From assembly GCF_000004195.4 (NCBI RefSeq), contig NC_030678.2:75885404-75949403 (forward strand): a stretch of DNA of 64,000 bases, written 5' to 3'. The notes under the pieces were generated by a model. The model had not been told where the DNA came from. It saw nothing but the letters and a program-made list of their open reading frames with translations, and searched no databases. A program made the translations under genes and the position numbers. Positions 25,072-37,218 of this stretch are shown here, one piece after another. The stretch is from Xenopus tropicalis (Eukaryota > Chordata > Amphibia > Anura > Pipidae). How positions within the stretch are numbered: position 1 is the stretch's first letter; the number at the start of each line of letters is the position of its first letter.

Positions 25072-25515
25072 TTAAAGGAACAGTAACACCAAAAAATGAA
25101 AGTGTATAAAAATAATTAATATATTATGTACTATTACCCTGCACTGGTAAAAGTTGTGTGTTTGCTTCATAAACACTACTACAGTTTATTTAAATACCCT
25201 GCTGTGTGGCCATGGGTGCAGCCATTTAAATTGAAAAAAAGGAGAAAAGGCACAGGTTACTAAACAGATAACAGATAAGTAGCATAGATTCCCATTGTAT
25301 TCTACACAGTTATCTGTTATCTTCTTATGTAACCTGTGCCTTTTCTCCTTTTTTCAATTTAAATGGCTGCCCCCGGGGCTACACAGCAGCTATTTCTATT
25401 AACTATAGTAGTCTTTCTGTAGCAAACACACAACTTTTACCAGTGCAGGGCAACAGTACATTATATTTTAATTATTTTAAAACATTTTTATTTTTTAGTG
25501 TTACTGTTCCTTTAA
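25072..25515. mobile_element. T2/Kolobok-type fold-back MITE
   Basis: TTAA flanks both sides. The left end TTAAAGGAACAGTAACACC and right end (reverse complement TTAAAGGAACAGTAACACT) agree. Inversion continues inward: CCCTGCACTGGTAAAAGTTG pairs with its complement near 25430, and AAATTGAAAAAAAGGAG pairs near 25350, so nearly the whole 444 bp can fold on itself around a short centre at about 25290. Confidence 0.88.
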
Positions 25516-26040
25516 CTACAGTTTTCATCACATGGGCTACCATTAAACAAAAAGACTGTAGCAATCTGAATAGCCAACCTTTACCAAACACTACACTAGA
25601 AAATGCAAATGCTACCTCATTACAACAAATATTTGACTATAACTCATTTCAAACTATAGGAAGGCTGCCTACAACCTAGGGTCATTTATCCAAGCTTGTC
25701 TCCAAGTTGTCCATAGAGATCTTGTTCTGTCTGAACGGATTAAAGAATCAGGAGCAGAATTAGATGCCAAAATTGTTCTAAAAGATTCTTAATGGCATAC
25801 ATGCTTTTCTGTCTGTCTGTGATTTTAAAGTGTAAAAAATGCTAAAAACTGACCAGCTCAAGACAATCACCCGTTTCCGGTAAGTAATAAAAACAGGAAC
25901 AAATTACAGAATATTGTCGTAATTACCATTAACTGTTTTCTCTGGTGATATCAGGTGACACTCTAACACAAAGGACACAGTCAGTACTGAACAAAAATCC
26001 AAAGAGTGAAATCTAGTTTGAAGGTGCTATATTAACTTAC

Positions 26041-26151
26041 TTTGTTAAGAGCCCCTGCTCCTGTCAGGATGATATGTGAATTTTCTACCTGGATTGTTCG
26101 TTGACCCAGTCGAACTAAATAGGCTCCAATGCCAATTGCACGACATGTGAC
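26041..26151 (-). CDS. ACACA: ACACA exon l (carboxyltransferase domain)
   Basis: This exon has 37 codons, [20 protein letters not shown] then [17 protein letters not shown], nearly invariant across animals. The acceptor is TCCAG before GTCACA and the donor is GTAAGT. It is followed by the largest intron in the window, about 23.6 kb. Confidence 0.97.
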
Positions 26152-27330
26152 CTGGACAAGACAAAAATAATAAAAGTGCTTATCTTAATTCTTTATTGCC
26201 AAACCCTTTTCAACATGGACAAATGTTACATGTACAATACAACCCAAAGGTATGCATTTTGTTTATCTTTTTCCAGCATACAGTCCACAGTATGTAGTGT
26301 GCCAATTGACAGCTGCAGACAAACAACACAAGGAGAAAAATATCAGCATTTTGCAATCTAAATGGATCCTATGAAATCATGATAGAAGGAGCAATTATGA
26401 ATGAATAATATATAATCATACTGTGCTTTGAAGTAAGGCGCTGCTGGTTTGGATGTAATTGGTGTAATGGAGACATATTAGATATATTTAGTTTGGTTTA
26501 CATTTAGCACTGCATCAATCCCATCATTTAAATTAAACTGGACATTTTTCCATTATGATGCATAGCAAAAAGAAAGCAGCGACATGTTTGCTCTGAAGAC
26601 CTGCAAAGCATCGGTAATGGAAGACAGGATATAAATGCACGCAGCATTTTATTATTATTATTCAAATATGTATGGAAAGATTTTTTAAAGTAGCTGTGAA
26701 TAACAGGTTTTACTTGTGATTAGCAAATCTCTCCCATTTTGCTTCGTGAAAAAAATTGCACAACGGCGGAAAATTTGCGATATGCAACATTTTTGTTGAC
26801 AATTGTTTTTGGCGCTCGTGCCAACTGTTTTTGACGTGAGTCTTTTTTTTTTTTTTGTGAATCCATGCCTGCTGAAAAATTTCACTCATCACTAGTTTTT
26901 ACTCCTCCCTGCAATATGTTTTATAATAGAATTAACACTTAAAAGTTAATATTAACACAGGCTTTCCAGGTTATTCTTGTGCAACCCTCCTTTTCAACCA
27001 GGATGAAGTGCCCTGCAGTTGTTTTAGTCTAACCCACATTTCCATAGTCTTAAAACTGGCTACAAGCACCTGCAACAGTGCTCCTATTTTGTTTATTATT
27101 CAATTAGAACAAAACCTATAGGGGGTGTAGCGTGAGAGTCTTTCATACCAGAGAAAAATTCCTGTATTTTCTTGATACAAGTACAGTACACAAAAGTCTA
27201 AGCATATGTAAGAATGTGCCTATGCTAAGCATAATTCTTCTACTGGGCAAAGAGGCCTTTTATAACTATGTGCCTATATGATTACAACACCCCCCCCCCC
27301 TTTTCATTAGTTTCCCTTTTGAAGATTTAC
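26152..27330. other. ACACA intron between exons k and l
   Basis: Mostly AT-rich with no exon found. A degraded MITE-like segment lies at about 26705-26895. A homopolymer run of C precedes TTTTC at 27289-27300. Confidence 0.75.
26705..26895. repeat. Degraded MITE-like inverted repeat
   Basis: The left part AGCAAATCTCTCCCATTTTG and CTTCGTGAAAAAA, and the right part (reverse complement AGTGAAATTTTTCAGCAGGC and ATGGATTCACAAAAAA), are loosely inverted. CG-containing motifs in the middle (CAACGGCGGAAAATTTGCG) resemble Harbinger-type MITEs. Boundaries and family are uncertain. Confidence 0.45.
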
Positions 27331-27451
27331 CAGATTGATGGTGATGATTTCTTCATAGGCTAAAGAGGACTCCCCAGCAATCATGCCAGATCCTCTGAGG
27401 TTTTCCACTCCAAGGCCTTCTTCTTTGCCAATAATGTCTGTTATCTTATAT
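27331..27451 (-). CDS. ACACA: ACACA exon k (carboxyltransferase domain)
   Basis: This 121 nt exon completes the split Arg and reads [20 protein letters not shown] followed by [20 protein letters not shown]. The glycine-rich [11 protein letters not shown] loop is strongly conserved in the CoA carboxyltransferase family. The acceptor is TATCAG before ATATAAG and the donor GTAAAT. Confidence 0.97.
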
Positions 27452-29208
27452 CTGATAGAAAAAAATAAATGTTTTAAATACAATTTGATTTTGGAAATCC
27501 ATGAAGTTTTTTGTTGATATTTTAGTGACATTATATTTCTGAGGCAAGTCTCTAGCACTAACATTTGGAAGAGGGCCTAGAAATATCCAACAAGTTTCAG
27601 TCACTGTAATCCAACATCGAGCATGACCACCTGGGTTTATAAATGAATCAGTGGAAACATTAAATGTTATATTAGTACTATTGTGATTTAAATTTTTACA
27701 GTCAACATGATAACAAATTACTTTTGTAAAGTTACATATGGTGGTTTTAAGGTAGAAAGGATTGAGCGGCACAGAGCGCCATTGAATATACAATGAGTGC
27801 ATTTTGATGCAGGTACCTTTATTAAAAGTGATTTAATGCACAACTCACTGCAGGGAAAAGTGTGCTTGCAGATGTAAGTAAGCCCTTATATATTTAGTAA
27901 CTCTTCAATGAGATGACCTAGTTGACAACAGTGTAAAATTCCCAGACATTGTAAACATTTAAGAAAATACACATTTCAGAAAGACAGCTCTGGAAATTAG
28001 AATACAACATTATTTTAAGGTAAAAGTGATTTCTTCATCCATATTCGAATTTGGCAGAACACTTATTAATGAGTCACGCAGCTAAATACAACTAAAGTCA
28101 TGAAGGTGTAGCTATACTTCATAATAAAGAATTTACCCTTTTGATGTCATTGATCCTCTTACATTAAAATTGCACCTCTGGCATTACACTGGGTTAAAGT
28201 GTCTACAAATCATTGTTTTAATCTGTAGTTAATTTCTACTGACACCAATTTGAATATGTTTCAACAGCTACTCTTTCTGAGATAATAAAGAAATTTACAG
28301 AGAGGTGATGAGACATGAAAAAGAAGAGAGGAAAGGACTACAAACCCAGCACAAATTACTCTCATTTCATAAAGACCTTGCTTCCTGTGTCTTCAGAAAA
28401 TCTAGGCCCTCAGGGATAAATATGATTGTATCAAAAAGGGGTTTATAGTCAACAAAGGCCATGAAAGTGGCTATATCAAATGGCTATACTTAAATAATAA
28501 TATTGCTAATGGTATTATTTTTTTTTCTGTGTGTAATGAGTGCAAACCCCATGGTATACACAACAGAATGAACTGGCTACTTTTTAACTGCACCAGGGCC
28601 AGAGGAGATAAAAGTCTGGCAATAATGTTGATCTGCACAATTGGTTTTAATGAAATATTTTTATTTATGAATTTAATGGCTCCAGTTCCTGGTCCCCCTT
28701 TTGACTTTTTTTTTAGGAAAATCAAGTGTACATATACCAGGTGGCTACTGCAAAACACTGTGAGAGGATTTGTGTCTTGTTGTAAAGTAGCCACTTATAT
28801 GAAGATCTGATGAGGTTATACACACATCCACAAATACATGTATGTATATAAAGGGAACTTGTCATTTAGAAAAGTCCCTCCCCTTAGCACTTGTTTAATA
28901 AGTATCTGGGGTCTTGCTGTACTCTGAACCTCACATAGATTAAATATCCATCATGACGCAAAGGGCTCTTTGCAACATGTTCCGCACAAGTATGGGGACA
29001 GGTAAGGGGTGGGTGGGGACATCTACGTGCCTCCCCAACCCATCTATCATAGCACTAATAAATGCAGGCATCACTGCATTAATGCCAAAAGAGCAGGTTC
29101 TTGCACTCAGACCTGCGCCTCTGGCTAGTTACCTGCTTTTACCGACTGTTTCTTTTTTAACTTTGCACCAAGCCCTGTTCAATTACCCCTTTTTAACCCA
29201 TTGAGACC

Positions 29209-29772
29209 TTAAAGGAGAAATAAACCTTAAAAATGAGTATGGCTAGCAATGCCATTTTTTAGATATACTGAACTTATTGCACCAGCCTAAAGGCTATGCA
29301 TCTCTTTAGTAGTAATTATCCAGGCCTTGAAGTATGACATTCTCATGCTCAGTGTGCTCTGATCAGCTGTTGAGAAGCTAAGTTTAGGGGTTGTTGCAAA
29401 TTATCAAGCAGAAAATGAAATCTGCCTGTCATAGAAGCTAGTGCTACAGGGCTGATTATTAAATTTTGATGCAAACTGCACTGGTTTCAAAGCTGTCATT
29501 TCCTAGCCATCTGTATTATTTACTATTCAGCCTTTTATTGTGCCTTTTATATTGTGTACATACAGTATATTGTGCATATGTCCATAAGCTTAGTAACTGA
29601 CAGCAGCACAGAGCATGTGCAGTGAAACAGCAGAAAAGAAGATGGGGAGCTTCTGGGGGCACAGATCTTCCCTGCTAAAGGGCTGCGGTTGCTTAGGCTG
29701 GTACAGAACCCCAAAACATAATGCACAACATTTCTGCCCTATTTATTTAGTTATGCTTTAGTTCTCCTTTAA
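29209..29772. mobile_element. T2/Kolobok-type MITE
   Basis: TTAA flanks both ends. The left end TTAAAGGAGAAATAAACCTT and the right end, reverse-complemented, TTAAAGGAGAACTAAAGCAT share most positions. The interior is not a full palindrome. There is no coding capacity. Confidence 0.8.
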
Positions 29773-30159
29773 GTTAATGAATGGGCAGCTGTATAGAACC
29801 AACAAATTTTAATTACAATTACATTATTACTTGTTTGTCCACTGCTGCCTTTCAACAATTACATAAAAAAAATATATATATATGTGCCATATGCATATAC
29901 CATGCTTGTACCCAGATATGTTTATAATGTTACAAGGAAATCGCACTGAGATTTCAGCCTTGCATCTTCTTGCCTAAAATCTTGGAAAATGAAAGCTAAA
30001 GAATCCTAGTAGAAACATTACCCTACATTTAGTTGGAGTAATCAATTAGTCCGGACAGACCACTAATATGAAATAGCTCAAGCTCACGTATGTATAAAGT
30101 CATACAAGTATTATATAGTATCATAGGTTTGACTAGAACAGATATATATTTTCATTAAT

Positions 30160-30513
30160 TTGCACAACTTTTTTGTACATTGCGCGACAAAATCATATTT
30201 GTCACAACAAGAACGAAAGTTACAGAATTTATTCAAGCTTCAGTATCGTGACTTTCTTTTGGCCAGGTTGGAGCTGCAGAGTGCCATTGAGTCATTTGGA
30301 AAGCTTCCCACATCATGCATTGAAGTGTCAAAGTCAGAAAGCAGTTTGCACCGTTTACGATTGCAAACGATCGTTTCAATACGAAAATTTCGGAACTTCC
30401 GGATCGTAAGTAAGAAATTTTTGTATTCGAACAAAAAGAATTTTCATGACATTTGCGATCATCAGAAATTATCGATTTCGTGATTCGGATTCATACATTA
30501 GTGAATCGGCCCC
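30160..30513. mobile_element. Harbinger-type MITE remnant
   Basis: The right end, ATTAGTGAATCGGCCCC, reverse-complements to GGGGCCGATTCACTAAT, a variant of the GGGGCTGATTTACTAA terminus. CG-rich inner steps (GATCGTTTCAATACGAAAAT, TTTGCGATCA) and internal self-complementarity fit. No clear left terminus was found. Confidence 0.5.
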
Positions 30514-30812
30514 ATAGTGTCAAATTTGTAACAGAAAAGTAACAGCAAAAAAGATACCAGATAAATTAGTGGCAATCCTGCTCCTTTCAAAGTTTATGAC
30601 CTCATACACTAAACCATTATTTGGACTCTGAACCCTCAAGCACAATTGTTTCAATATATTAAACAACAGAGGCACAAGGAATACTTTTAAATCTCATCCC
30701 CTTTGCCTTTGTTTACACTTGGCTATGGCATTCAGAACTTTGTATAGAGACTAGTCTCTAGTGGAAAGGGAATATTAAGTTCTGACCTTTTTAGTTTAAA
30801 AAGGTTATTTAC

Positions 30813-30910
30813 CTGGATTCACCTTCATCCTCCACATGTTCACAGTGTACAGAATTCAGAGCGCTCACCTTCTTGTAATCTTGGGGTGTCAAATATAAGT
30901 ATTTAAAACC
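30813..30910 (-). CDS. ACACA: ACACA exon j (carboxyltransferase domain)
   Basis: This 98 nt exon encodes [20 protein letters not shown] followed by [12 protein letters not shown], plus the first two bases (AG) of a split Arg codon completed by the next exon. The acceptor is TTTTTTAG before GGTTTT and the donor GTAAAT. With the following 121 nt exon it makes a whole number of codons (73), which supports both borders. Confidence 0.96.
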
Positions 30911-32025
30911 CTAAAAAAGGAACATACAGAAACTGAGAAAAGACACTGGAGGGGGAAAAAAGAAATCGGAAGAAAGGCTGACCTTTATTTAACATGACTT
31001 AAAACAGGATGTATTTTTGTACAAGTGGTACATCTCCCTCCACCAGCATCATATCCTACATGATCAAGTGGCACAGTCTGTCCCCAATCATCTTTTGCAG
31101 CACCATGCAGAACATCCAATACACCCGGTATCAAGCTACAGTCTATATCTTCCCGCCCTGCACTGAGTGTTATGGTCTCCATGGTATACTGTATTCCATG
31201 TGTCCTGTGGTGCAGTGTGTCTACTCCTCCTAGAGACGGGTGGCACAGTAACACAGTAAGTCAGGTTGCAACAGACACACGCCCACTGAGTTCAACCTTT
31301 TATGACTATATGAAACCTGCCTAGCTGCTAACTGATCCAGAGGAAAGTGAAAAACCCATCTAATGCCTCTCCGATTTGCCTCGGCGGGAAAAAAAACCCC
31401 TCCTAATTTACTCCAAGATGGCAATCACACCAGTCCCTGGATTAACTTTCTACTAAACCCTGTATTTTCTCAATTGCTGAAAAGCCATTCAACCCCTACT
31501 TGAAGAAATCTAATATATGTGCCAATATAACTGAATCAGTGTCATATCATACACTCAGAAGAGAGCAATGTATTGTGGGAGATATGGTTTTCTATTGCCA
31601 GAGGTGATGACTCGCTAGCAGAGGTTACTAAGTGTAACAATGATGTGACCCTATTCCAGTCCCTCCCACCCTGCTGAACATTCACACAGGCTCATCTGGA
31701 ACATAGCCATGAATTGAATTAGGAAAAATAGCAATTTTCCATGAAATCATTCAGAATTTGTAATTGAAATATTGTGAAAAAAGTTGCTTAGACATCTTCT
31801 ATTAGCAGGCTGATTTTTATATTCTTTGGTTGGAGACCCCATTAAATGCTGTTGGGAACAAAATCCTGCTGATATGGTTTTCAATTAGGATTCCTGACCA
31901 TGTAGCTACATTTTTTTTTTTTTTTTTTTTTTTTACAAATTATACATTAAACATTGTTTTAGGCATAGGTACAATTGCTATTTATAATAACAGAATACTT
32001 TTAAATCCTCAAAAGAAAGACTTAC
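30911..32025. other. ACACA intron between exons i and j
   Basis: Holds an 89-codon open frame on the minus strand at 30985-31254 without recognisable homology, an interspersed repeat at about 31225-31530 and a T tract of about 25 bases at 31911-31935. Confidence 0.7.
31225..31530. repeat. Xenopus-type interspersed repeat (TTCAACC family)
   Basis: The segment has AACACAGTAAGTCAGGTTGC, AGTTCAACCTTTTATGAC, CTGCCTAGCTGCTAACTGAT and CGGCGGGAAAAAAAACCCC. This pattern is characteristic of a very common frog repeat. The limits are approximate. Confidence 0.55.
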
Positions 32026-32295
32026 TTTATAAGGGTCAGCGGGGTCTTCCCATGCGACATGAAACATATGGCGGATCTCTTCTGCTAGTCCTATTCTTGC
32101 ACCACTGTTTGCCGCAACATATATTCTAGGAATCCCCTCCGATCGAGAGAGTTCTGATGCTCTTAAGTATAAAAGATCCTCTTGTGGACCAAATGAGCCA
32201 ATCTTATAAGTGATGTCATTTCCAATAACTATGATGTCACGGCCATCTGGATACTCTGGACTCTTGAGGGTCATTTTCCAAGCCACCATACCAAT
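32026..32295 (-). CDS. ACACA: ACACA exon i (carboxyltransferase catalytic core)
   Basis: This is the largest exon in the window at 90 codons. It begins [20 protein letters not shown] and ends [16 protein letters not shown]. It contains [20 protein letters not shown] and [12 protein letters not shown]. From work on the yeast enzyme, the Arg of the SGARIG motif (window-peptide residue 408) contributes to recognising the substrate carboxylate; it is kept here. The acceptor is TATAG and the donor GTAAGT. Small differences from human ([12 protein letters not shown] for FLRASELARAEG, WEDPADP for WVDPEDP) are conservative. Confidence 0.98.
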
Positions 32296-34277
32296 CTATA
32301 AGAATTAGGAGTTCACATTCTTGTTAAAAAACCTTTGCTTACCTTGTACAATTTAAAAACCCTCCTTAAATTGCACGGGCACATAAATAAGCATTTTCTA
32401 TGATATAAAGATTAAGCCATCTCTAAAATGCATTTTGCTCTTGTAATATATATTTTGAAAAAAACAGCTATATATACATGGTCATTCTCCTACATAAAAA
32501 ATGATCATACCAGATGCATTCTATACTATGTTAAAACAGAAGAAAAATGTCTTCCTCAACATTTCTAAAAGAAATAAAAATTAAATACAGATCATCATAA
32601 TAAAATTGAACATGCGCTTTGATGGAAATCCTATCACACACATTTTGGTTGCGGTACATCTAAAATCGAATCACATGTAATTAGAAACAGCAAATAAGAA
32701 TTTGTGGTACAGGGTTTCAAGGCAATTCAACAACATAAATATAACAAAACAGATAATGCATATTCATTTAGGCAGAAATATTCCCTGCTTATTTGTGGCA
32801 AAGAAAGAACTTTCCAGGAATAGTTAAACAAACAATTAATTAAAAATGCCATTTCAAAATGGGGAATGTGCAGGTCGATCCCTGGATTCCATTTAATACA
32901 AAGGTATGATCACAACAGGAAAAAGAACCCCTTAATGTGCGGACAATAAAATTGCTTTAGAAAAATCTATACACAGTTGGGATTTTTTTTATATCACAAT
33001 GAGGAAGGCATTCTAACATTCATTCCTGATGACTTTTAGGGTGGGCCACACAGGTTGGCACTTTTATACTAGAGGAAAGATTTGAAATAAACAGCCGGTG
33101 GATCAATAATAAGCTATAGCCTATGGCCTTGGAGTACTCTTCAGTGCAATTTATCTCTTTAAAGATCTGTTGTAACTCTGACCGTGGCACTGCAGAATGT
33201 AAATGCCTCACAACATAAGGGGCACATGACTATTATAAAACATCTTGACTTATTGCCCTTTACACCCTCAAGAGTCACATCTATGACAACTGGAACATGA
33301 GTATGATTGAAGTGAACACTTTTGAAAGTGCGGAGATGTCTTTTTTTGTACTCTAACTGGAATGAGTTGCTCAGGAGGGTTGGTTATCACTAAACCGAAG
33401 AAGGTTCATGCAGTCATTTTGGCACTGGAATTAGAAAACAACACAGGATTCAAAAGTTGAACACAAACCCACAGGAGCTCTCTAAAGCCTTTTTTTGGGG
33501 CGCAATTTAAGTTTGATTGAAGTTTTGAATTATAACCATTATCAATGGTTCATTTCTAAATGTGTTTCACATAATGAAATCAATTTGTGATAGAAAATCT
33601 ATTGTTAATTTAAAAAGGCTTTCAATATAAATTTCATAACAGTATCATAAATAGAATGGTGGCATTAACAGGCTTAACAATCCCTAATGGCTTGCCCATA
33701 TTTTTATCGGTTTTATTGCTCCTTGATTTGTTGGGGAGTCATACATTTTGTAAGGTTAAATAAAAGGGGCTCAATATTAAAGAGTCAGTTAAACACTGTA
33801 TGTTTTTTTCTGTGGTATGCTAAATGTAATGCACACAGGATCTTTTTTTTTTTCATTTTTCACACACATACAGTATACCTTTATATAAGAAGGTTCTTAA
33901 TTCTAAAAAACAAAAAAGCTGAAGACTTGGTGCTTCATGATGTTATCAGTTATAATTGGTGCTTGGTGATGTAATTTGTGTAACGACTCACTGAAACTTG
34001 TGTCTTATAGCAAATAATATAACCCCTGCTGTAAAATATGAATTAGAAATGTTTTATATGTTAACAGAACTCCTCAATGACTTATAATATCCTTATATTT
34101 TACAACAAGTGGTTCATTATTCGCTATATAACTATATAAAGCACAAACATGTTCTGCAGCAGTGCACAATAGTAGAGTGAGGTAAAGAGGCAAGATCAGG
34201 AGGCCCTTAACAGGTGCCAGTGGATTATACTGTATCATGAAGAAATGCTAGGCTAGTATAATTTTCTAAATGATTGT

Positions 34278-34997
34278 TTAAAGGAGAAGGAAATCATTTT
34301 GGCATTTTACTGCCAATAGATTAGCCACAATAGTGCAAGCTAGAATGTTTTATTTATTCTGCAGAATGCTTTACCATACCTGAGTAAACAGCCATAGAAG
34401 CTCCCTTCCTTTTGTTTAAGAGCTTCCTGCTGCAGCTTTAGCTGTTGGTAGTATAGATCACATATTCTGTTGAAAGGGGAAGTGCGTTCTTATGAATTCT
34501 TATGGGAGGGGGAAGCAGGAGAAGAGAGAGAGGAGAGAGCTCTTGCCCCGGGAATAAAGGATTTTTCTGAGAGAGGAAGTCAGATACCAAAGTACATGTA
34601 TACACAAAAGACAAGAAATCCTGTCTTTCTTTTGATAGAGGACTCAGTGGAAGCTTTACCATGCCTGAGTAAACAGCCCTAGAAGCTCCCTATATTTGTT
34701 TAAGATAGCAGCTGCCATTTTAGCTTTGTCTCTGTAGCATCCTGCTGCTGACAGCATAGATCACACACTCTTATGGGAGGGGGAAGAAAGCTGAATAGAT
34801 TCCAGCGCCAGGAATGAAGGATTTTTTTGAGAGAGGAAGTCTGATACCGAAGTACATGTGTACACACAAAAAAAACAAGACATCCTGTGTTTCTTTTGAT
34901 AGAGGACTCAGTGCAGCTTTTCTGTGAGTGCTTATGGCTGTACATACATAGACCTCTAATAAAGTTTACGTAGTTTTTACCTTTCCTTCTCCTTTAA
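34278..34997. mobile_element. T2/Kolobok-type MITE with internal duplication
   Basis: TTAA is present at both ends. The ends read TTAAAGGAGAAGGAAA inward from each side. The block starting ACCATACCTGAGTAAACAGC at about 34374 recurs (ACCATGCCTGAGTAAACAGC) at about 34657, an internal tandem duplication of about 283 bp. That explains why this copy is 720 bp while its relative at 40595 is 466 bp. Confidence 0.83.
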
Positions 34998-37116
34998 AAG
35001 CATAGGGTTTGGGAAATGTCTGTAGAAATATGGAAGGGAATTCCAGAGAAGGGGTGAAGCTCTAGTGAAGTCTTTAATGAAAGTAAAAGAAGAGGTAACG
35101 GGTGAGATGTTGAGGAGTAGATTATATGAAGAACTGAATGAGAAATTTGGTTAATAGTTGCAGAAAATTTGACAGATACAGGGTAGACCAGTGTTGCAAA
35201 CTGCTTTGAAAATAAGGGTCAGCAGTTTAAAGTCACTGTATTAAATATATATTTTGTTTTCCCAAATAATTGATTAATTTTTACTCCACCCATGAAAATG
35301 AGAAACCAAGAGATGAAGACCTTAACAAGCATTAAAGTAAACATCCTTAATGTTCAGCTAAAATCTTTATTTAAAATTTGTGTTAACTACAGGGCTTCTT
35401 TTACACCATACATAATCACCACATACCTGATGTGCTTAGCCAAGGGTAAAGGACATATTATATCCATTACAAAAGTGGGGTAAGTGCAATTGCTAGGTTG
35501 ACAGTGAATTTATAGGGGCAAGTTTCCAACCATTAATGGGTGTGCTAATCTGTCTGCGAACAAACATCCATATACCTACATAAACACATAAAACATAAAT
35601 ATATATGCATGTATTTTGAATGTGTGTCATGCCAGTCACAAGTGATCATTTGACTGATCTACTACAGTGTTGTAACTAATAAAAAAATTCATGTATTTTC
35701 TTTTAGTAAATAGCGCTTTAAAGATATTTTATAAAATACAATTCCTAGGTAGTTATTAAAAAGATAATTATTAGGCAGTGTGGTGTCTGCAACATCTTTA
35801 TTTTAAATAGCACATTTCTTAGAAGGATACAGTGTGCAGCTGATACATAAAATTAAAGAAAAATTAATATGTTTTGGCCAAAAGGATTAAATATAGCCTG
35901 TGGCTTTTTGCCTCAAGAAAAAGAAGTCCCCTTTTTGATCCTATGAAATAAATTAAGAATATTGAGAAGAGAAATAATAATCATAAAAAGGGAGGTCTTC
36001 CAAAAGAAAAATTGTGACATCTAGTGAGAATTTAGAGAAAGGACATGCCACAGATATAAAAAAAAAAAACTATAAATACGGGGAAATATGCATTAACCTC
36101 TAATGCTGGCTACGGAAACCATCTGGTGTTAATAAAATATGTAAGCCAATATACAGTAGGTAAGATAAACAGACTATGTAGTATAATAAATACTTTGTTT
36201 CATTCAAGCAAAGAACTTGTGCAAATTGTCATGTTATTTCCAACAAGACACTATTATGTTGTATACAGTGTTACTGAATCTAGTGTTACTGTGCCTAAGG
36301 CAAACCAATGCACAATAATGATTTGCACTGGTAGTTCGTAGCATGCATCTTGGGATCAATTTAAACCAATTATGTAAGAAGCAAGAAGAAATTGGGACAC
36401 TGATGACCACCTGCATGTGATTCAGTAGATCAAATCCAAACATTGCATGCTGCACCTGATGCGCCTTTTGTGCCTACTGCTTGTGCCTTGTTTTAGTAGA
36501 TGGGCCCTTTTGTGCACACCATGCACACACCTTTATATCTATGCATTGATGTGGAAAAAATACTATAGATAAGTTGCTCTCATCAACTCCTACCATACTG
36601 TACAGTGTGAAAATATTTTATAACGCTTGCAAATTGCAAAGCAGCCCCACCTTTTCCAGTTAAGTTTTATGGGATCAATAGACAGATATTCTTCAGTTTT
36701 AATTCTATGTAGCTTACTTAACCCTATATGTATTTGAAAATGTGTCTATGCCCTGTTCTGATTTTCTGCGTCACCATTTGACCTTCAGGCGTAGCAGCAT
36801 AACAATACTTGTCTTCAATATTACCAGCTAGTAGGACTTAAAACTTAAAACCTAATTGCCCAAACAAAGAACAAGTCAATGCTCATCTGGATTATATTAA
36901 AATGGAGTGGGTCATTGTCATTCCATTCTACAGGCATACTGAGGTCTTTGACATTTTGATAGTTCAGTCTGCCGCAAATAAAAACAAATAAGGTGAAAGA
37001 TAAAGTAGGAGTTGTCTTTTATATGCAGATTCTAGGAATAGTTGAAAGTACTGAGTATGTCTAAACAAAAATCAAATGGCCATGTCTGTATAACCATATA
37101 TTCCAAATTCACCCAT

Positions 37117-37218
37117 TTAAGGCTGATGCCACACCAGGCGTAGGGCTGATTTTTTCGGCAAGCGGAAAGACGCTTGCCGAAAAAATCAGCCCTACGCCTG
37201 GTGTGGCATCAGCCTTAA
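37117..37218. mobile_element. Perfect TTAA-flanked hairpin (minimal MITE)
   Basis: Two perfectly complementary 48-base arms (37117-37164 and 37171-37218) are separated by only GAAAGA. Each arm begins TTAAGGCTGATGCC and ends near TTCGGCAAGCG. The outer TTAA suggests the same target preference as the T2/Kolobok elements. The length is 102 bp. Confidence 0.85.

Larger units (their letters stand above)
2450..26040. other. ACACA intron of 23.6 kb between exons l and m
   Basis: No coding exon was recognised here. The identified content is mobile DNA: a Harbinger-type MITE at 11.6 kb, a large palindrome at 13.4 kb, ACAGGTATGG-type repeats at 8.5, 13.9, 22.0 and 22.6 kb, the nested hAT/Tc1 block at 14.8-17.5 kb, hAT MITEs at 17.8 and 21.5 kb, and a T2 fold-back at 25.1 kb. 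Positions 2.5-8.5, 8.9-11.6, 18.1-21.5 and 23.6-25.0 kb are mostly AT-rich and unremarkable, with homopolymer runs (for example A at 7263-7290, T at 7709-7731) and a few less AT-rich blocks noted in the findings. Confidence 0.85.
27452..30812. other. ACACA intron between exons j and k
   Basis: Contains a T2 MITE (29209-29772) and a Harbinger-like remnant (about 30160-30513). The rest is AT-rich. A 118-codon open frame on the minus strand at 27446-27802 overlaps exon k in another frame and shows no recognisable protein. Confidence 0.75.

Noticed and set aside
27446..27802. 118-codon minus-strand open frame overlapping the exon k border
   Set aside because: It runs through the exon k acceptor and shows no known family; several NxT/S motifs are not enough to call a protein.
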